From positions 1-39,380 of the forward strand of contig CAYSEF010000017.1 in assembly GCA_964430105.1 (NCBI GenBank): DNA of 39,380 nucleotides. The letters are read 5' to 3'. Shown in pieces: positions 31,587 through 38,551 of this stretch (position 1 is the first letter of the stretch; the number at the start of each line of letters is the position of its first letter). Below the pieces are notes generated by a model. That model saw nothing but the letters and a program-made list of their open reading frames with translations, searched no databases and was not told the origin of the DNA. The DNA comes from UMGS1696 sp964430105 (GTDB taxonomy: Bacteria > Bacillota > Clostridia > Oscillospirales > CAG-272). The position numbers were made by a program, and so were the translations under genes.

Positions 31587-32912
31587 TTATTCAAGGAATC
31601 CCTTATAATGACGCATAGTCATCTGAGCTTCGATCTCACGGATAGTTTCGAGAATTACACCAACAACGATGATAATGGACGAACCACCAAATGCGAGAGA
31701 TCTGAAATTGTTGCCGGAAACGATGTTAACGAGCATCGGGAAAATAGCAACAACGCTGAGAAGAAGCGCACCGATAAAGGTGATACGGGAGAGTATCTTC
31801 TGAATGTACTCAGAAGTGGGACGACCCGGACGAATACCGGGGATAGAACCACCATTCGCCTTGAGATTATTCGCAACTTCGATCGGGTTAAACGAGATAG
31901 AAGTATAGAAGTACGCAAAAGCGATGATGAGTACAAATGTGCAGATCACATAAAGGATGCTATCTGTACCGAAAATTCCGAAGAAGCCGTCGAGGAAGGA
32001 ACCTTCCTTAGGCTGAACGAACATTTCGATAGTAGGAATGATAGAAGTGATAGAGGACGCAAAGATCATAGGCATAACGCCGACCATATTAACCTTGATA
32101 GGAAGGTTAGAAGACTGACCGCCGTACATCTTTCTGCCTACAACACGCTTAGCGTACTGAATCGGGATTCTACGTTCACTGTTAGTCATCCAAACGATGA
32201 AACCAACCATTGCTACAGCAATAGCAAGTGCAACGACTGTGATGATGATACCAACCCAGAAAGGGATGTTTGTGGTGCCGTTCTTAGTGGTGAAGGTACC
32301 CTTACCAAGACAATAGTTGATAAGAGTGCCTGCCATAGAGGGCACACGAGAAATAATATTGATGAAAAGGATCATAGAGATACCGTTACCGATACCATTT
32401 TCATTGATCTTTTCAGAGAGCCACATTACGAGAGAGGAGCCGGCGCAATACGAAGTAACAATAACGATTGCAGCGAAAACTCCATCGTTAATGAGGAGAT
32501 GATAATTTTTAAGAAGCGAATAATATCCAATCGCAGTGATCAGAGCGAGAGCAACAGTAACAACTCTGGTATACTGATTGATCTTCTTCTTACCTTCTTC
32601 GCCCTCTTTAGCGAGGTTTTCGAGGTAAGGAATAGCAATGGTCAGGAGCTGCATAACGATGGACGATGTAATGTACGGCTGAACACCGAGAGCAAACAGG
32701 GTCGCATTAGCGAATGCAGAACCGGAGAGGATATTAAGGTATGCGAAAATAGAACCGCCTGACGCGAGCATAGAAGTGCTCAGCGCATTGGAATCTACAT
32801 AAGGAATCGGGATCGCTGTACCAACTCTATAGAGAAGGAGAACGATCATGGTGTAAATAAGTTTCTTCTTGAGATCGGCAATCTTCCAAGCGTTTCGAAT
32901 TGTTTCGAACAA
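31587..32912 (-). CDS. secY: Protein translocase subunit SecY
   Basis: Channel-forming subunit of the Sec translocon in the cytoplasmic membrane, 441 residues with ten predicted membrane helices. Recognisable stretches are YRVGTAIPIPYVDSNALS near the N-terminus, GVQPYITSSIVMQLLTIAIP in helix 2, and PGIRPGRPTSEYIQKILSRI in the conserved cytosolic loop. It begins one base after the rplO stop region. Length is normal. Confidence 0.98.
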   Translation of the reverse strand: MFETIRNAWKIADLKKKLIYTMIVLLLYRVGTAIPIPYVDSNALSTSMLASGGSIFAYLNILSGSAFANATLFALGVQPYITSSIVMQLLTIAIPYLENLAKEGEEGKKKINQYTRVVTVALALITAIGYYSLLKNYHLLINDGVFAAIVIVTSYCAGSSLVMWLSEKINENGIGNGISMILFINIISRVPSMAGTLINYCLGKGTFTTKNGTTNIPFWVGIIITVVALAIAVAMVGFIVWMTNSERRIPIQYAKRVVGRKMYGGQSSNLPIKVNMVGVMPMIFASSITSIIPTIEMFVQPKEGSFLDGFFGIFGTDSILYVICTFVLIIAFAYFYTSISFNPIEVANNLKANGGSIPGIRPGRPTSEYIQKILSRITFIGALLLSVVAIFPMLVNIVSGNNFRSLAFGGSSIIIVVGVILETIREIEAQMTMRHYKGFLE

Positions 32913-32913
32913 C

Positions 32914-33354
32914 TTACTTCACCTCGGTCTTTCCACCAGCCGCTTCAATCTTTTCCTTTGCAGAAGCTGAAAAGATAGATGCTTCAACGGTTAATTTTTT
33001 AGTGATTTCGCCGTTGCCGAGTACTTTCAGACCGTCGAGTGGCTTGCGGATAATACCGGCAGCCATAAGTTTATCAAGATTTACTGTTTCGCCATCTTCG
33101 AATACGTTGAGCGCAGAAACGTTAACGATCGCATATTCGGTTGCGAAGTGATTAGTAAAGCCTCTCTTAGGAAGCTTTCTGTAAAGCGGGAGCTGACCGC
33201 CTTCAAAACCGGGACGTACGCCACCGCCGGAACGAGCGTTCTGACCCTTGTGACCTTTACCTGCAGTCTTACCGTTACCGGAGCCGGCACCTCTACCCTT
33301 ACGGAATGCTTCCTTTACAGAACCCGGAGCGGGTGTAAGTTCATGGAGCTTCAT
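32914..33354 (-). CDS. rplO: 50S ribosomal protein L15
   Basis: Large-subunit assembly protein, 146 residues. It begins MKLHELTPAPGSVKEAFRKG and has the Gly-rich basic region GRGAGSGNGKTAGKGHKGQN and then GFEGGQLPLYRKLPKRGF, all family-typical. It lies between rpmD and secY. Confidence 0.98.
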   Translation of the reverse strand: MKLHELTPAPGSVKEAFRKGRGAGSGNGKTAGKGHKGQNARSGGGVRPGFEGGQLPLYRKLPKRGFTNHFATEYAIVNVSALNVFEDGETVNLDKLMAAGIIRKPLDGLKVLGNGEITKKLTVEASIFSASAKEKIEAAGGKTEVK

Positions 33355-33400
33355 GGTTAATCCTCCTTTTAAGAATTATTAATTTAAATCTTCGGAGGGC

Positions 33401-33580
33401 TTACGCCTTCTCCACGGATACGAGGTGAGAGATCACCTTAACTTTACCGTCAAGCACGGGGCCTGCTTCGTGAACGATGGAATCACCGATCTTTACGAGG
33501 CCGAGGGATGCGGCTGTTGCCTTCTGATTGGGCTTTGCAGCGATGAGGCTCTTAACAAGTGTAACTTTTACCTTTTCCAT
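33401..33580 (-). CDS. rpmD: 50S ribosomal protein L30
   Basis: Large-subunit protein of 59 residues, read on the minus strand as MEKVKVTLVKSLIAAKPNQK, then a middle with TAASLGLVKIGDSIVHE, ending VISHLVSVEKA. GGAGG (in GAGGAGGCATAAAC before the ATG) is well placed. It lies 13 nt after rpsE and 46 nt before rplO, the standard position. Sequence matches short bacterial L30. Confidence 0.95.
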   Translation of the reverse strand: MEKVKVTLVKSLIAAKPNQKATAASLGLVKIGDSIVHEAGPVLDGKVKVISHLVSVEKA

Positions 33581-33593
33581 TGTTTATGCCTCC

Positions 33594-34097
33594 TCAACCA
33601 TTGATCTGATCTACGCTAATGCCGCGAGTCTTTGCAACTTCTTCAGCAGTGCGGAGAGCCTTAAGACCTTCAAAAGTAGCCTTCACAACGTTAGTGGGGT
33701 TGTTGGAACGGAGGCACTTAGAACGGATATTCTTAATACCTGCAAGTTCTACAACTGCACGAACTGTCTTACCTGCGATAATACCGGTACCTTTAGGAGC
33801 CGGCTTAAGCAGAACCTTACCTGCACCAAATTCACCGAGAACTTCGTGAGGAATGGTATCTTCCTTGAGGGATACTTCGATCATATTCTTCTTTGCGTCT
33901 TCGATAGCCTTGCGAGTAGCTTCAGAAACTTCTGCTGCCTTACCAAGACCGTAGCCTACATGACCGTTTTCATCGCCAACGACCATGAGAGCTGCGAAAC
34001 GTGCTACACGACCACCTTTAACGGTTTTGGATACACGGTTCACTACGATGAGCTTTTCCTTAAGTTCAAGCCCTTCTGGATTAAATCTTTTAGCCAT
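33594..34097 (-). CDS. rpsE: 30S ribosomal protein S5
   Basis: Small-subunit protein that helps decoding accuracy and mRNA entry, 167 residues. The double-stranded-RNA-binding-like domain has VSKTVKGGRVARFAALMVVG and NGHVGYGLGKAAEVSEATRK; the C-terminal domain has LLKPAPKGTGIIAGKTVRAV. It is preceded by an unusually long, hairpin-rich spacer after rplR. Confidence 0.98.
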   Translation of the reverse strand: MAKRFNPEGLELKEKLIVVNRVSKTVKGGRVARFAALMVVGDENGHVGYGLGKAAEVSEATRKAIEDAKKNMIEVSLKEDTIPHEVLGEFGAGKVLLKPAPKGTGIIAGKTVRAVVELAGIKNIRSKCLRSNNPTNVVKATFEGLKALRTAEEVAKTRGISVDQING

Positions 34098-34113
34098 TTT
34101 AAATCCTTTCTAC

Positions 34114-34273
34114 AGGCGAAAATCAACATTCGCCTACTGCCGCCTTTTTCGACAGATTATGATATAGGTAACATAGTCACCTAATAGTGTACAAACCGGT
34201 CTTCTCACTAAGTGAGAGAAACGTCCGATTCTGATTCCGAGAATTTATCGTTTGCCAAGTGAGAGGATCACTT
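34114..34273 (-). other. Hairpin-rich spacer between rplR and rpsE
   Basis: The 251-nt gap (34098-34348) holds four hairpins: AGGCGAA/TTCGCCT (34114-34135), TAGGTGAC/GTTACCTA on the minus strand (34165-34183), TTCTCAC/GTGAGAGAA (34202-34220) and AAGTGA/TCACTT (34257-34273). No T-tracts follow, and no coding frame with a ribosome binding site is seen. In most Firmicutes this gap is a few tens of bases at most. Confidence 0.75.
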
Positions 34274-34348
34274 TTGGAGGAGAGAATTTTTGCAATGCTC
34301 ATATCAAAAAGCGATCTTTCTCAGCTTAACCAGCGATACAAACGGGAA

Positions 34349-34708
34349 TTAGAACTTAAGACCGCCTTCTCTAGCACCAGCAGCGAGCTCCGATACACGT
34401 CCGTGATAGATATAACCGCCGCGGTCAAATACTACTTCTGTAATACCAGCAGCGAGAGCTTTTTCAGCGATTTTTACGCCAACCTTCTTAGCAGCTTCCT
34501 TGTTAGAACCGATTCCTTCGAAATCCTTTTCTACAGAAGAAGCGGAGCAAAGAGTTACACCCTTAACATCATCGATGATCTGAGCGTAGATGTTAGCATT
34601 TGAACGGTAAACAGCCAGACGGGGACGTTCGGTTGTTCCGGAGATTTTTGCACGAACTCTAGCGTGTCTCTTAAGACGCTGAGCGTTTTTATCCTTCTTA
34701 GAAACCAT
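34349..34708 (-). CDS. rplR: 50S ribosomal protein L18
   Basis: 5S rRNA-binding protein of the central protuberance, 119 residues. It has RLKRHARVRAKISGTTERPR, LAVYRSNANIYAQIIDD and the end VVFDRGGYIYHGRVSELAAG, GAREGGLKF, all typical. It lies between rplF and rpsE, 18 nt after rplF. Confidence 0.98.
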   Translation of the reverse strand: MVSKKDKNAQRLKRHARVRAKISGTTERPRLAVYRSNANIYAQIIDDVKGVTLCSASSVEKDFEGIGSNKEAAKKVGVKIAEKALAAGITEVVFDRGGYIYHGRVSELAAGAREGGLKF

Positions 34709-34726
34709 TGTTTACGTCTCCTTTCA

Positions 34727-35266
34727 TTATTTACCGGTCTTACCGGCCTTACGGCGGATGTGTTCGCCAGCGTACTTAACGCCCTTACCATGATACGGTT
34801 CCGGAGGTCTCTTGGAGCGGATTTCCGCAGCAATCTGACCGCAAACCTGCTTGTCGTAAGACTTTACGATAATGGTATTAGCATCGGGTACGTCAAACGT
34901 AACGAGGTCGGATTCTTCGAAATAAATGGGGTGGGAGTGACCGAGGTTAAGAGTGATCTTCTTGCCTTCTTTAGCAACTCTGTAACCTACGCCAACGATC
35001 TCGAGCTTCTTTTCGTAGCCCTGAGAAACGCCCACGATCATGTTGTTTATGAGAGTTCTAGTAAGACCGTGAAGTGCGCGGTTTTCTGCATCGTCATTAG
35101 GACGAGTTACGGTAACAACTGCACCATCAACGGTAATTGTGAGCTGTGCGGGAGCCTGGTGGGTAAGAGTACCCTTTGCGCCCTTAACTGTGATAAGATT
35201 GCCTTCTCCTACTGTAACGGTAACGCCTGCGGGAACCGTGATCGGAGCTCTACCAATTCTTGACAT
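34727..35266 (-). CDS. rplF: 50S ribosomal protein L6
   Basis: Large-subunit protein near the sarcin-ricin loop, 179 residues. It begins MSRIGRAPITVPAGVTV and carries the second-domain signature RSKRPPEPYHGKGVKYAGEH with the basic tail IRRKAGKTGK. It lies 19 nt after rpsH. Confidence 0.98.
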   Translation of the reverse strand: MSRIGRAPITVPAGVTVTVGEGNLITVKGAKGTLTHQAPAQLTITVDGAVVTVTRPNDDAENRALHGLTRTLINNMIVGVSQGYEKKLEIVGVGYRVAKEGKKITLNLGHSHPIYFEESDLVTFDVPDANTIIVKSYDKQVCGQIAAEIRSKRPPEPYHGKGVKYAGEHIRRKAGKTGK

Positions 35267-35285
35267 TGTTTAACCTCCTTGTTCC

Positions 35286-35684
35286 TTACCAGACGAATGC
35301 GAGAACTTCGCCGCCTACGTTTTCTTTTCTAGCCTTCTTGTCAGTCATAATACCCTTTGAGGTAGATACGATAGCGATGCCGAGGCCGTTCATAACCTTA
35401 GGCATATCTTCGCAACCTGCGTAGATACGGAGACCGGGCTTAGAAACTCTACGGAGACCGTGGATAACCTTAGCCTTGCCTGCGCCATACTTGAGGGTAA
35501 TACGGATTACGCCCTGCTTACCATCTTCGATAACCTGGACGCTCTTAATGAAGCCTTCTGCGAGAAGAATATCCGCAATCGCCTTCTTCATATTAGAAGC
35601 GGGGATATCAACAGTCTCGTGCTTTGCGTTATTTGCGTTTCTGATACGAGTCAGCATATCAGCAATAACGTCTGAAATCTGCAT
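35286..35684 (-). CDS. rpsH: 30S ribosomal protein S8
   Basis: Primary 16S rRNA-binding protein and, in many bacteria, translational regulator of the spc operon. The 132-residue product begins MQISDVIADMLTRIRNANN and ends GLGIAIVSTSKGIMTDKKAR, then ENVGGEVLAFVW. It is preceded by a long structured spacer after rpsZ. Confidence 0.98.
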   Translation of the reverse strand: MQISDVIADMLTRIRNANNAKHETVDIPASNMKKAIADILLAEGFIKSVQVIEDGKQGVIRITLKYGAGKAKVIHGLRRVSKPGLRIYAGCEDMPKVMNGLGIAIVSTSKGIMTDKKARKENVGGEVLAFVW

Positions 35685-35923
35685 AATTAGTTCCTCCTGT
35701 CATGCAAGTAAAAATAATTCTTGCTGCCCTGCAGTTCTGTGCAACACATGCTTTGCCGGGCCGCTTACCAACGGTTAATTTGAACGATTAACGTTCTCCT
35801 TCCTATCGGTATGGACGTCGGGCGTGCGAGGTTTCCCCCACATATGCCCTGTGTATATACCGAATGAGCTGCTTTATTCGCAACTCACATCAGTCAAATG
35901 AGATAGATCGTCTTGGTAACGAA
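35685..35923 (-). other. Structured spacer between rpsZ and rpsH
   Basis: This 239-nt gap holds a hairpin AACGGTTAAT/ATTAACGTT (35770-35795), a long-range pair CGGTAT/ATACCG (35807-35812 with 35857-35862) enclosing GGGC/GCCC (35820-35823 with 35846-35849), and GAGTTGC/GCAGCTC (minus strand, about 35868-35888). No T-tract or coding frame is seen. The gap is much longer than usual for this gene pair. Confidence 0.7.
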
Positions 35924-35929
35924 TTACCA
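35914..35929 (-). other. UUCG-loop hairpin on the rpsZ stop codon
   Basis: On the minus strand TGGTAA-TTCG-TTACCA forms a perfect six-pair hairpin with a UUCG tetraloop. The rpsZ stop codon TAA (35926-35924) lies in the 5' arm. Confidence 0.85.
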
Positions 35930-36109
35930 GGATGCTTTTCTTACGCCGGGAATTTCGCCCTTATAAGCGAGTTCACGGAAGCAGATACGGCAGATACCGT
36001 ACTTGCGGAGATAAGCATGGGGACGACCGCAGATTTTGCAGCGGTTGTATTCACGAGTGGAATACTTCTGCTTCTTCTGCTGCTTTAAGATCATAGATTT
36101 CTTTGCCAT
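35924..36109 (-). CDS. rpsZ: 30S ribosomal protein S14, type Z (zinc-binding)
   Basis: Head protein of the small subunit, 61 residues. The zinc ribbon is intact: CKIC (Cys24, Cys27) and CRIC (Cys40, Cys43), the short C+ form used when zinc is available. It begins MAKKSMILKQQKKQKYSTRE. It lies 14 nt after rplE. Confidence 0.97.
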   Translation of the reverse strand: MAKKSMILKQQKKQKYSTREYNRCKICGRPHAYLRKYGICRICFRELAYKGEIPGVRKASW

Positions 36110-36123
36110 AATTTAACTCCCTC

Positions 36124-36669
36124 TTATTCCTTTGCAAACGGAGCGCCCATAAGTGTGAGGAGCTCTTTTGCTTCAGCGTCGGTATTAGCGGTGGTTACGA
36201 AGCAGATGTCCATACCACGAATCTTTTCTACCTTATCATATTCGATTTCAGGGAAAATAAGCTGTTCCTTGAGACCGAGAGCATAGTTTCCGCGACCGTC
36301 AAATGCGTCGGGATTGATACCCTTGAAGTCACGAACTCTGGGAAGAGCGAAGTTGAAGAGTCTGTCCATGAATTCATACATCATATCACCACGGAGAGTA
36401 ACCTTTGCACCAATCTTCATGCCCTGACGGAGCTTGAAGTTAGCAACGGACTTCTTTGCGTAGGTAGGAACAGCCTTCTGACCGGTAATCTGAGTGAGAT
36501 CAGAGATGATAGCGTCGATTACCTTGGAGTTTTCCTTAGCATCGCCGGCACCAATGTTTACTACGATCTTGTCGAACTTGGGGATCTGCATCACGCTCTT
36601 ATATTCGAATTTCTTCATGAGAGCGGGAGCAACTTCACTTGTATATAATTCTTTAAGTCTTGCAGCCAT
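36124..36669 (-). CDS. rplE: 50S ribosomal protein L5
   Basis: 5S rRNA-binding protein that forms a bridge to S13, 181 residues. Family stretches include MQIPKFDKIVVNIGAGDAKE, KKSVANFKLRQGMKIGAKVT and NYALGLKEQLIFPEIEYDKV. The ATG at 36669 is chosen because GGAGG lies 6 nt upstream; a TTG two codons earlier would abut the ribosome binding site. Confidence 0.97.
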   Translation of the reverse strand: MAARLKELYTSEVAPALMKKFEYKSVMQIPKFDKIVVNIGAGDAKENSKVIDAIISDLTQITGQKAVPTYAKKSVANFKLRQGMKIGAKVTLRGDMMYEFMDRLFNFALPRVRDFKGINPDAFDGRGNYALGLKEQLIFPEIEYDKVEKIRGMDICFVTTANTDAEAKELLTLMGAPFAKE

Positions 36670-36683
36670 CGTCAACCTCCGGA

Positions 36684-37001
36684 TTACAGCTCAGCGCCGC
36701 ACTTTGTGCAAACGCGAGTTTTCTTATCGCCGTCGATCTTGTGAGCGGCTCTGGTGGGTTTCTTGCACTTTTCGCAGTAAAGCTGAACCTTGCAGGAGTA
36801 CATAGCAGCAGGTGCTTCTACGATGCCGCCCTGTTCCTGAGGATTTCTTGCTCTTACGTGCTTCTTAACAATGTTAGCGCCTTCAACGATAACCTTGCCT
36901 TCTTTGGGGGATACACCGATAACCTTACCGATAGTACCCTTAGAGTTACCGGACTTTACGATAACTGTATCGCCTGTCTTTACATGAAGCTTCTTAATCA
37001 T
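36684..37001 (-). CDS. rplX: 50S ribosomal protein L24 with CxxC ribbon
   Basis: Assembly-initiating large-subunit protein, 105 residues. The KOW motif (VKTGDTVIVKSGNSKGTIGK) is near the N-terminus. The C-terminal part has CEKCKKPTR and CTKCG, a four-cysteine ribbon found in a subset of bacterial L24 proteins that likely binds zinc. It lies 15 nt after rplN. Confidence 0.97.
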   Translation of the reverse strand: MIKKLHVKTGDTVIVKSGNSKGTIGKVIGVSPKEGKVIVEGANIVKKHVRARNPQEQGGIVEAPAAMYSCKVQLYCEKCKKPTRAAHKIDGDKKTRVCTKCGAEL

Positions 37002-37016
37002 TTATATCTACCTCCA

Positions 37017-37385
37017 TTAAAGAACTTCCGGCGCAAGGGAGAGGATCTTGGTGTATTCGTGTTCTCTAAGTTCACGAGCTACAGGGCCAAAGATACGAGT
37101 TCCCTTCGGGTTCTTGTCTTCGTTGATGATAACCGCTGCGTTTTCGTCGAACTTAATGTACGAACCGTCAGCACGGCGGAGACCCTTAACACTTCTTACG
37201 ATTACTGCTTTAACAACATCGCCCTTCTTGACAACGCCACCGGGAGATGCCTTCTTAACCGCACAGACAACAACGTCGCCGATGTTTGCATAACGTCTGC
37301 CGGTACCACCGAGTACACGGATGCACATAAGTTCCTTAGCACCTGTGTTATCGGCAACCTTCATTAATGATTGCTGTTGAATCAC
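37017..37385 (-). CDS. rplN: 50S ribosomal protein L14, GTG start
   Basis: Large-subunit protein at the subunit interface, 122 residues, with KVADNTGAKELMCIRVLGG, RRYANIGDVVVCAVKKASPG and NPKGTRIFGPVARELREHEY. The start is GTG at 37385 (giving MIQQQSLMKVADN), with AGGAGG 8 nt upstream. The same frame is open for 59 more codons to an ATG at 37562, but that part has no family match and contains the spacer hairpins. Confidence 0.96.
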   Translation of the reverse strand: MIQQQSLMKVADNTGAKELMCIRVLGGTGRRYANIGDVVVCAVKKASPGGVVKKGDVVKAVIVRSVKGLRRADGSYIKFDENAAVIINEDKNPKGTRIFGPVARELREHEYTKILSLAPEVL

Positions 37386-37652
37386 TGCTTTATCCTCCTG
37401 ATATATGTGTGTCGCATTCTTTGATGCGAACATTCGAGGAGCCGCAAATCCGGCTGTGCAGTGGTACGCACTACGCACCTTTGAATATTCGCAACGCATT
37501 TTCACGCCGAATTGCGAATATACTGCACCCTCGGTAAAGGGGAGACGGAAATTACTCCGCATCCACTATTTTACAATTTATTTTATCCTGTTAAGGACTG
37601 CGGTGGTATAAATCGAAGCTGTTTTGCTATAGATTATACCGTTTTGGCTTAA
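37386..37652 (-). other. Hairpin-rich spacer between rpsQ and rplN
   Basis: This 267-nt gap holds CGCAT/ATGCG (37413-37428), AGCCG/CGGCT (37440-37455), a perfect ten-pair stem ATATTCGCAA/TTGCGAATAT (37485-37494 with 37512-37521) and GGTATAA/TTATACC (37605-37640). No T-tracts follow on the transcribed strand, and no coding frame with its own ribosome binding site is seen. Usually this gap is about 20-40 nt. Confidence 0.78.
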
Positions 37653-37910
37653 TTATTTAGCCTTTTCAACAATGCGGACGAGTCTCCAGCGCTTAGTCTT
37701 GGAGAGAGGTCTTGTTTCCATTACTTCTACAGTATCACCGATGCCGCATTCGTTGTTTTCGTCATGAGCGTGAATTTTCTTAGTTCTCTTCACGATCTTG
37801 CCGTATACGGGGTGCTTAACGTGGTCTTCGATAGCGATAACGATAGACTTATCCATCTTGTCGCTGATTACACGACCAACTCTTGTTTTTCTGAGAGCGC
37901 GTTCTTCCAT
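37653..37910 (-). CDS. rpsQ: 30S ribosomal protein S17
   Basis: OB-fold 16S rRNA-binding protein, 85 residues. It has LRKTRVGRVISDKMDKSIVI, HPVYGKIVKRTKKIHAHDE and GDTVEVMETRPLSKTKRWRL, all family-typical. It lies 14 nt after rpmC; a long structured spacer follows. Confidence 0.98.
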   Translation of the reverse strand: MEERALRKTRVGRVISDKMDKSIVIAIEDHVKHPVYGKIVKRTKKIHAHDENNECGIGDTVEVMETRPLSKTKRWRLVRIVEKAK

Positions 37911-37924
37911 TTTCTCTTACCCCC

Positions 37925-38113
37925 TTATGCCTTCTTCTCGGCGATGATAGTCATCACACGAGCGATATCCTTCTTGGTATCCGCAATTTTGTGGGGATTT
38001 TCAAGCTGGTTGATAGCGTGCTGGAAACGGAGTGTGAACAGTTCGGACTTGAGGTCCTTGAGCATGGTTTCCAGCTCTTCACTTGTCTTTGTTCTGAGTT
38101 CGGATGCCTTCAC
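37925..38113 (-). CDS. rpmC: 50S ribosomal protein L29
   Basis: Two-helix protein near the tunnel exit, where SRP and trigger factor dock. The 62-residue product begins MKASELRTKTSEELETMLKD and has ELFTLRFQHAINQLENPHKI, as in the family. It lies 3 nt after rplP. Confidence 0.97.
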   Translation of the reverse strand: MKASELRTKTSEELETMLKDLKSELFTLRFQHAINQLENPHKIADTKKDIARVMTIIAEKKA

Positions 38114-38116
38114 AGC

Positions 38117-38551
38117 TTAACCCTCCACTTCTTCTTCAAGTTGTTCTTTGGTTGCAAACTTGCACTTAATCGGGAGCTTATGCATAGCAAGACGCATAGC
38201 TTCACGAGCAACATCCTCTGCAACGCCGTCCATTTCGAACATAACTCTGCCCGGCTTAACAACGGCTACCCAATATTCGGGAGAACCTTTACCGGAACCC
38301 ATTCGAGTTTCAGCAGGCTTTTCGGTGATCGGCTTGTCAGGGAAAATCTTGATCCAAACCTTACCGCCACGTCTAATGAAACGAGTCATAGCGATACGGG
38401 CTGCTTCGATCTGGTTTGAAGTGATCCATGCGGGTTCGAGAGCTACGAGACCATACTGACCATTAGTGATCTTATTACCGCGGAGTGCTTTACCCTTCAT
38501 ACGGCCTCTCTGAACGCGTCTGTATTTAATTTTACCGTTCGGCTGTAACAT
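38117..38551 (-). CDS. rplP: 50S ribosomal protein L16
   Basis: Large-subunit protein beside the A-site tRNA, 144 residues. It has MLQPNGKIKYRRVQRGRMKG, RKGGKVWIKIFPDK-like text (RRGGKVWIKIFPDKPITEKP) and RMGSGKGSPEYWVAVVKPGR. Its ATG overlaps the rpsC stop by one base (TAATG), so the two are translationally coupled. Confidence 0.98.
   Translation of the reverse strand: MLQPNGKIKYRRVQRGRMKGKALRGNKITNGQYGLVALEPAWITSNQIEAARIAMTRFIRRGGKVWIKIFPDKPITEKPAETRMGSGKGSPEYWVAVVKPGRVMFEMDGVAEDVAREAMRLAMHKLPIKCKFATKEQLEEEVEG

Noticed and set aside
31491..32762. Long open frame on the plus strand opposite secY
   Set aside because: Antisense to intact secY; the product is a highly charged Asn/Asp/Arg-rich sequence without recognisable motifs.
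37386..37562. N-terminal extension of L14 to an ATG at 37562
   Set aside because: The GTG at 37385 has AGGAGG 8 nt upstream and matches the family start; the extension covers the hairpins and has no family match.
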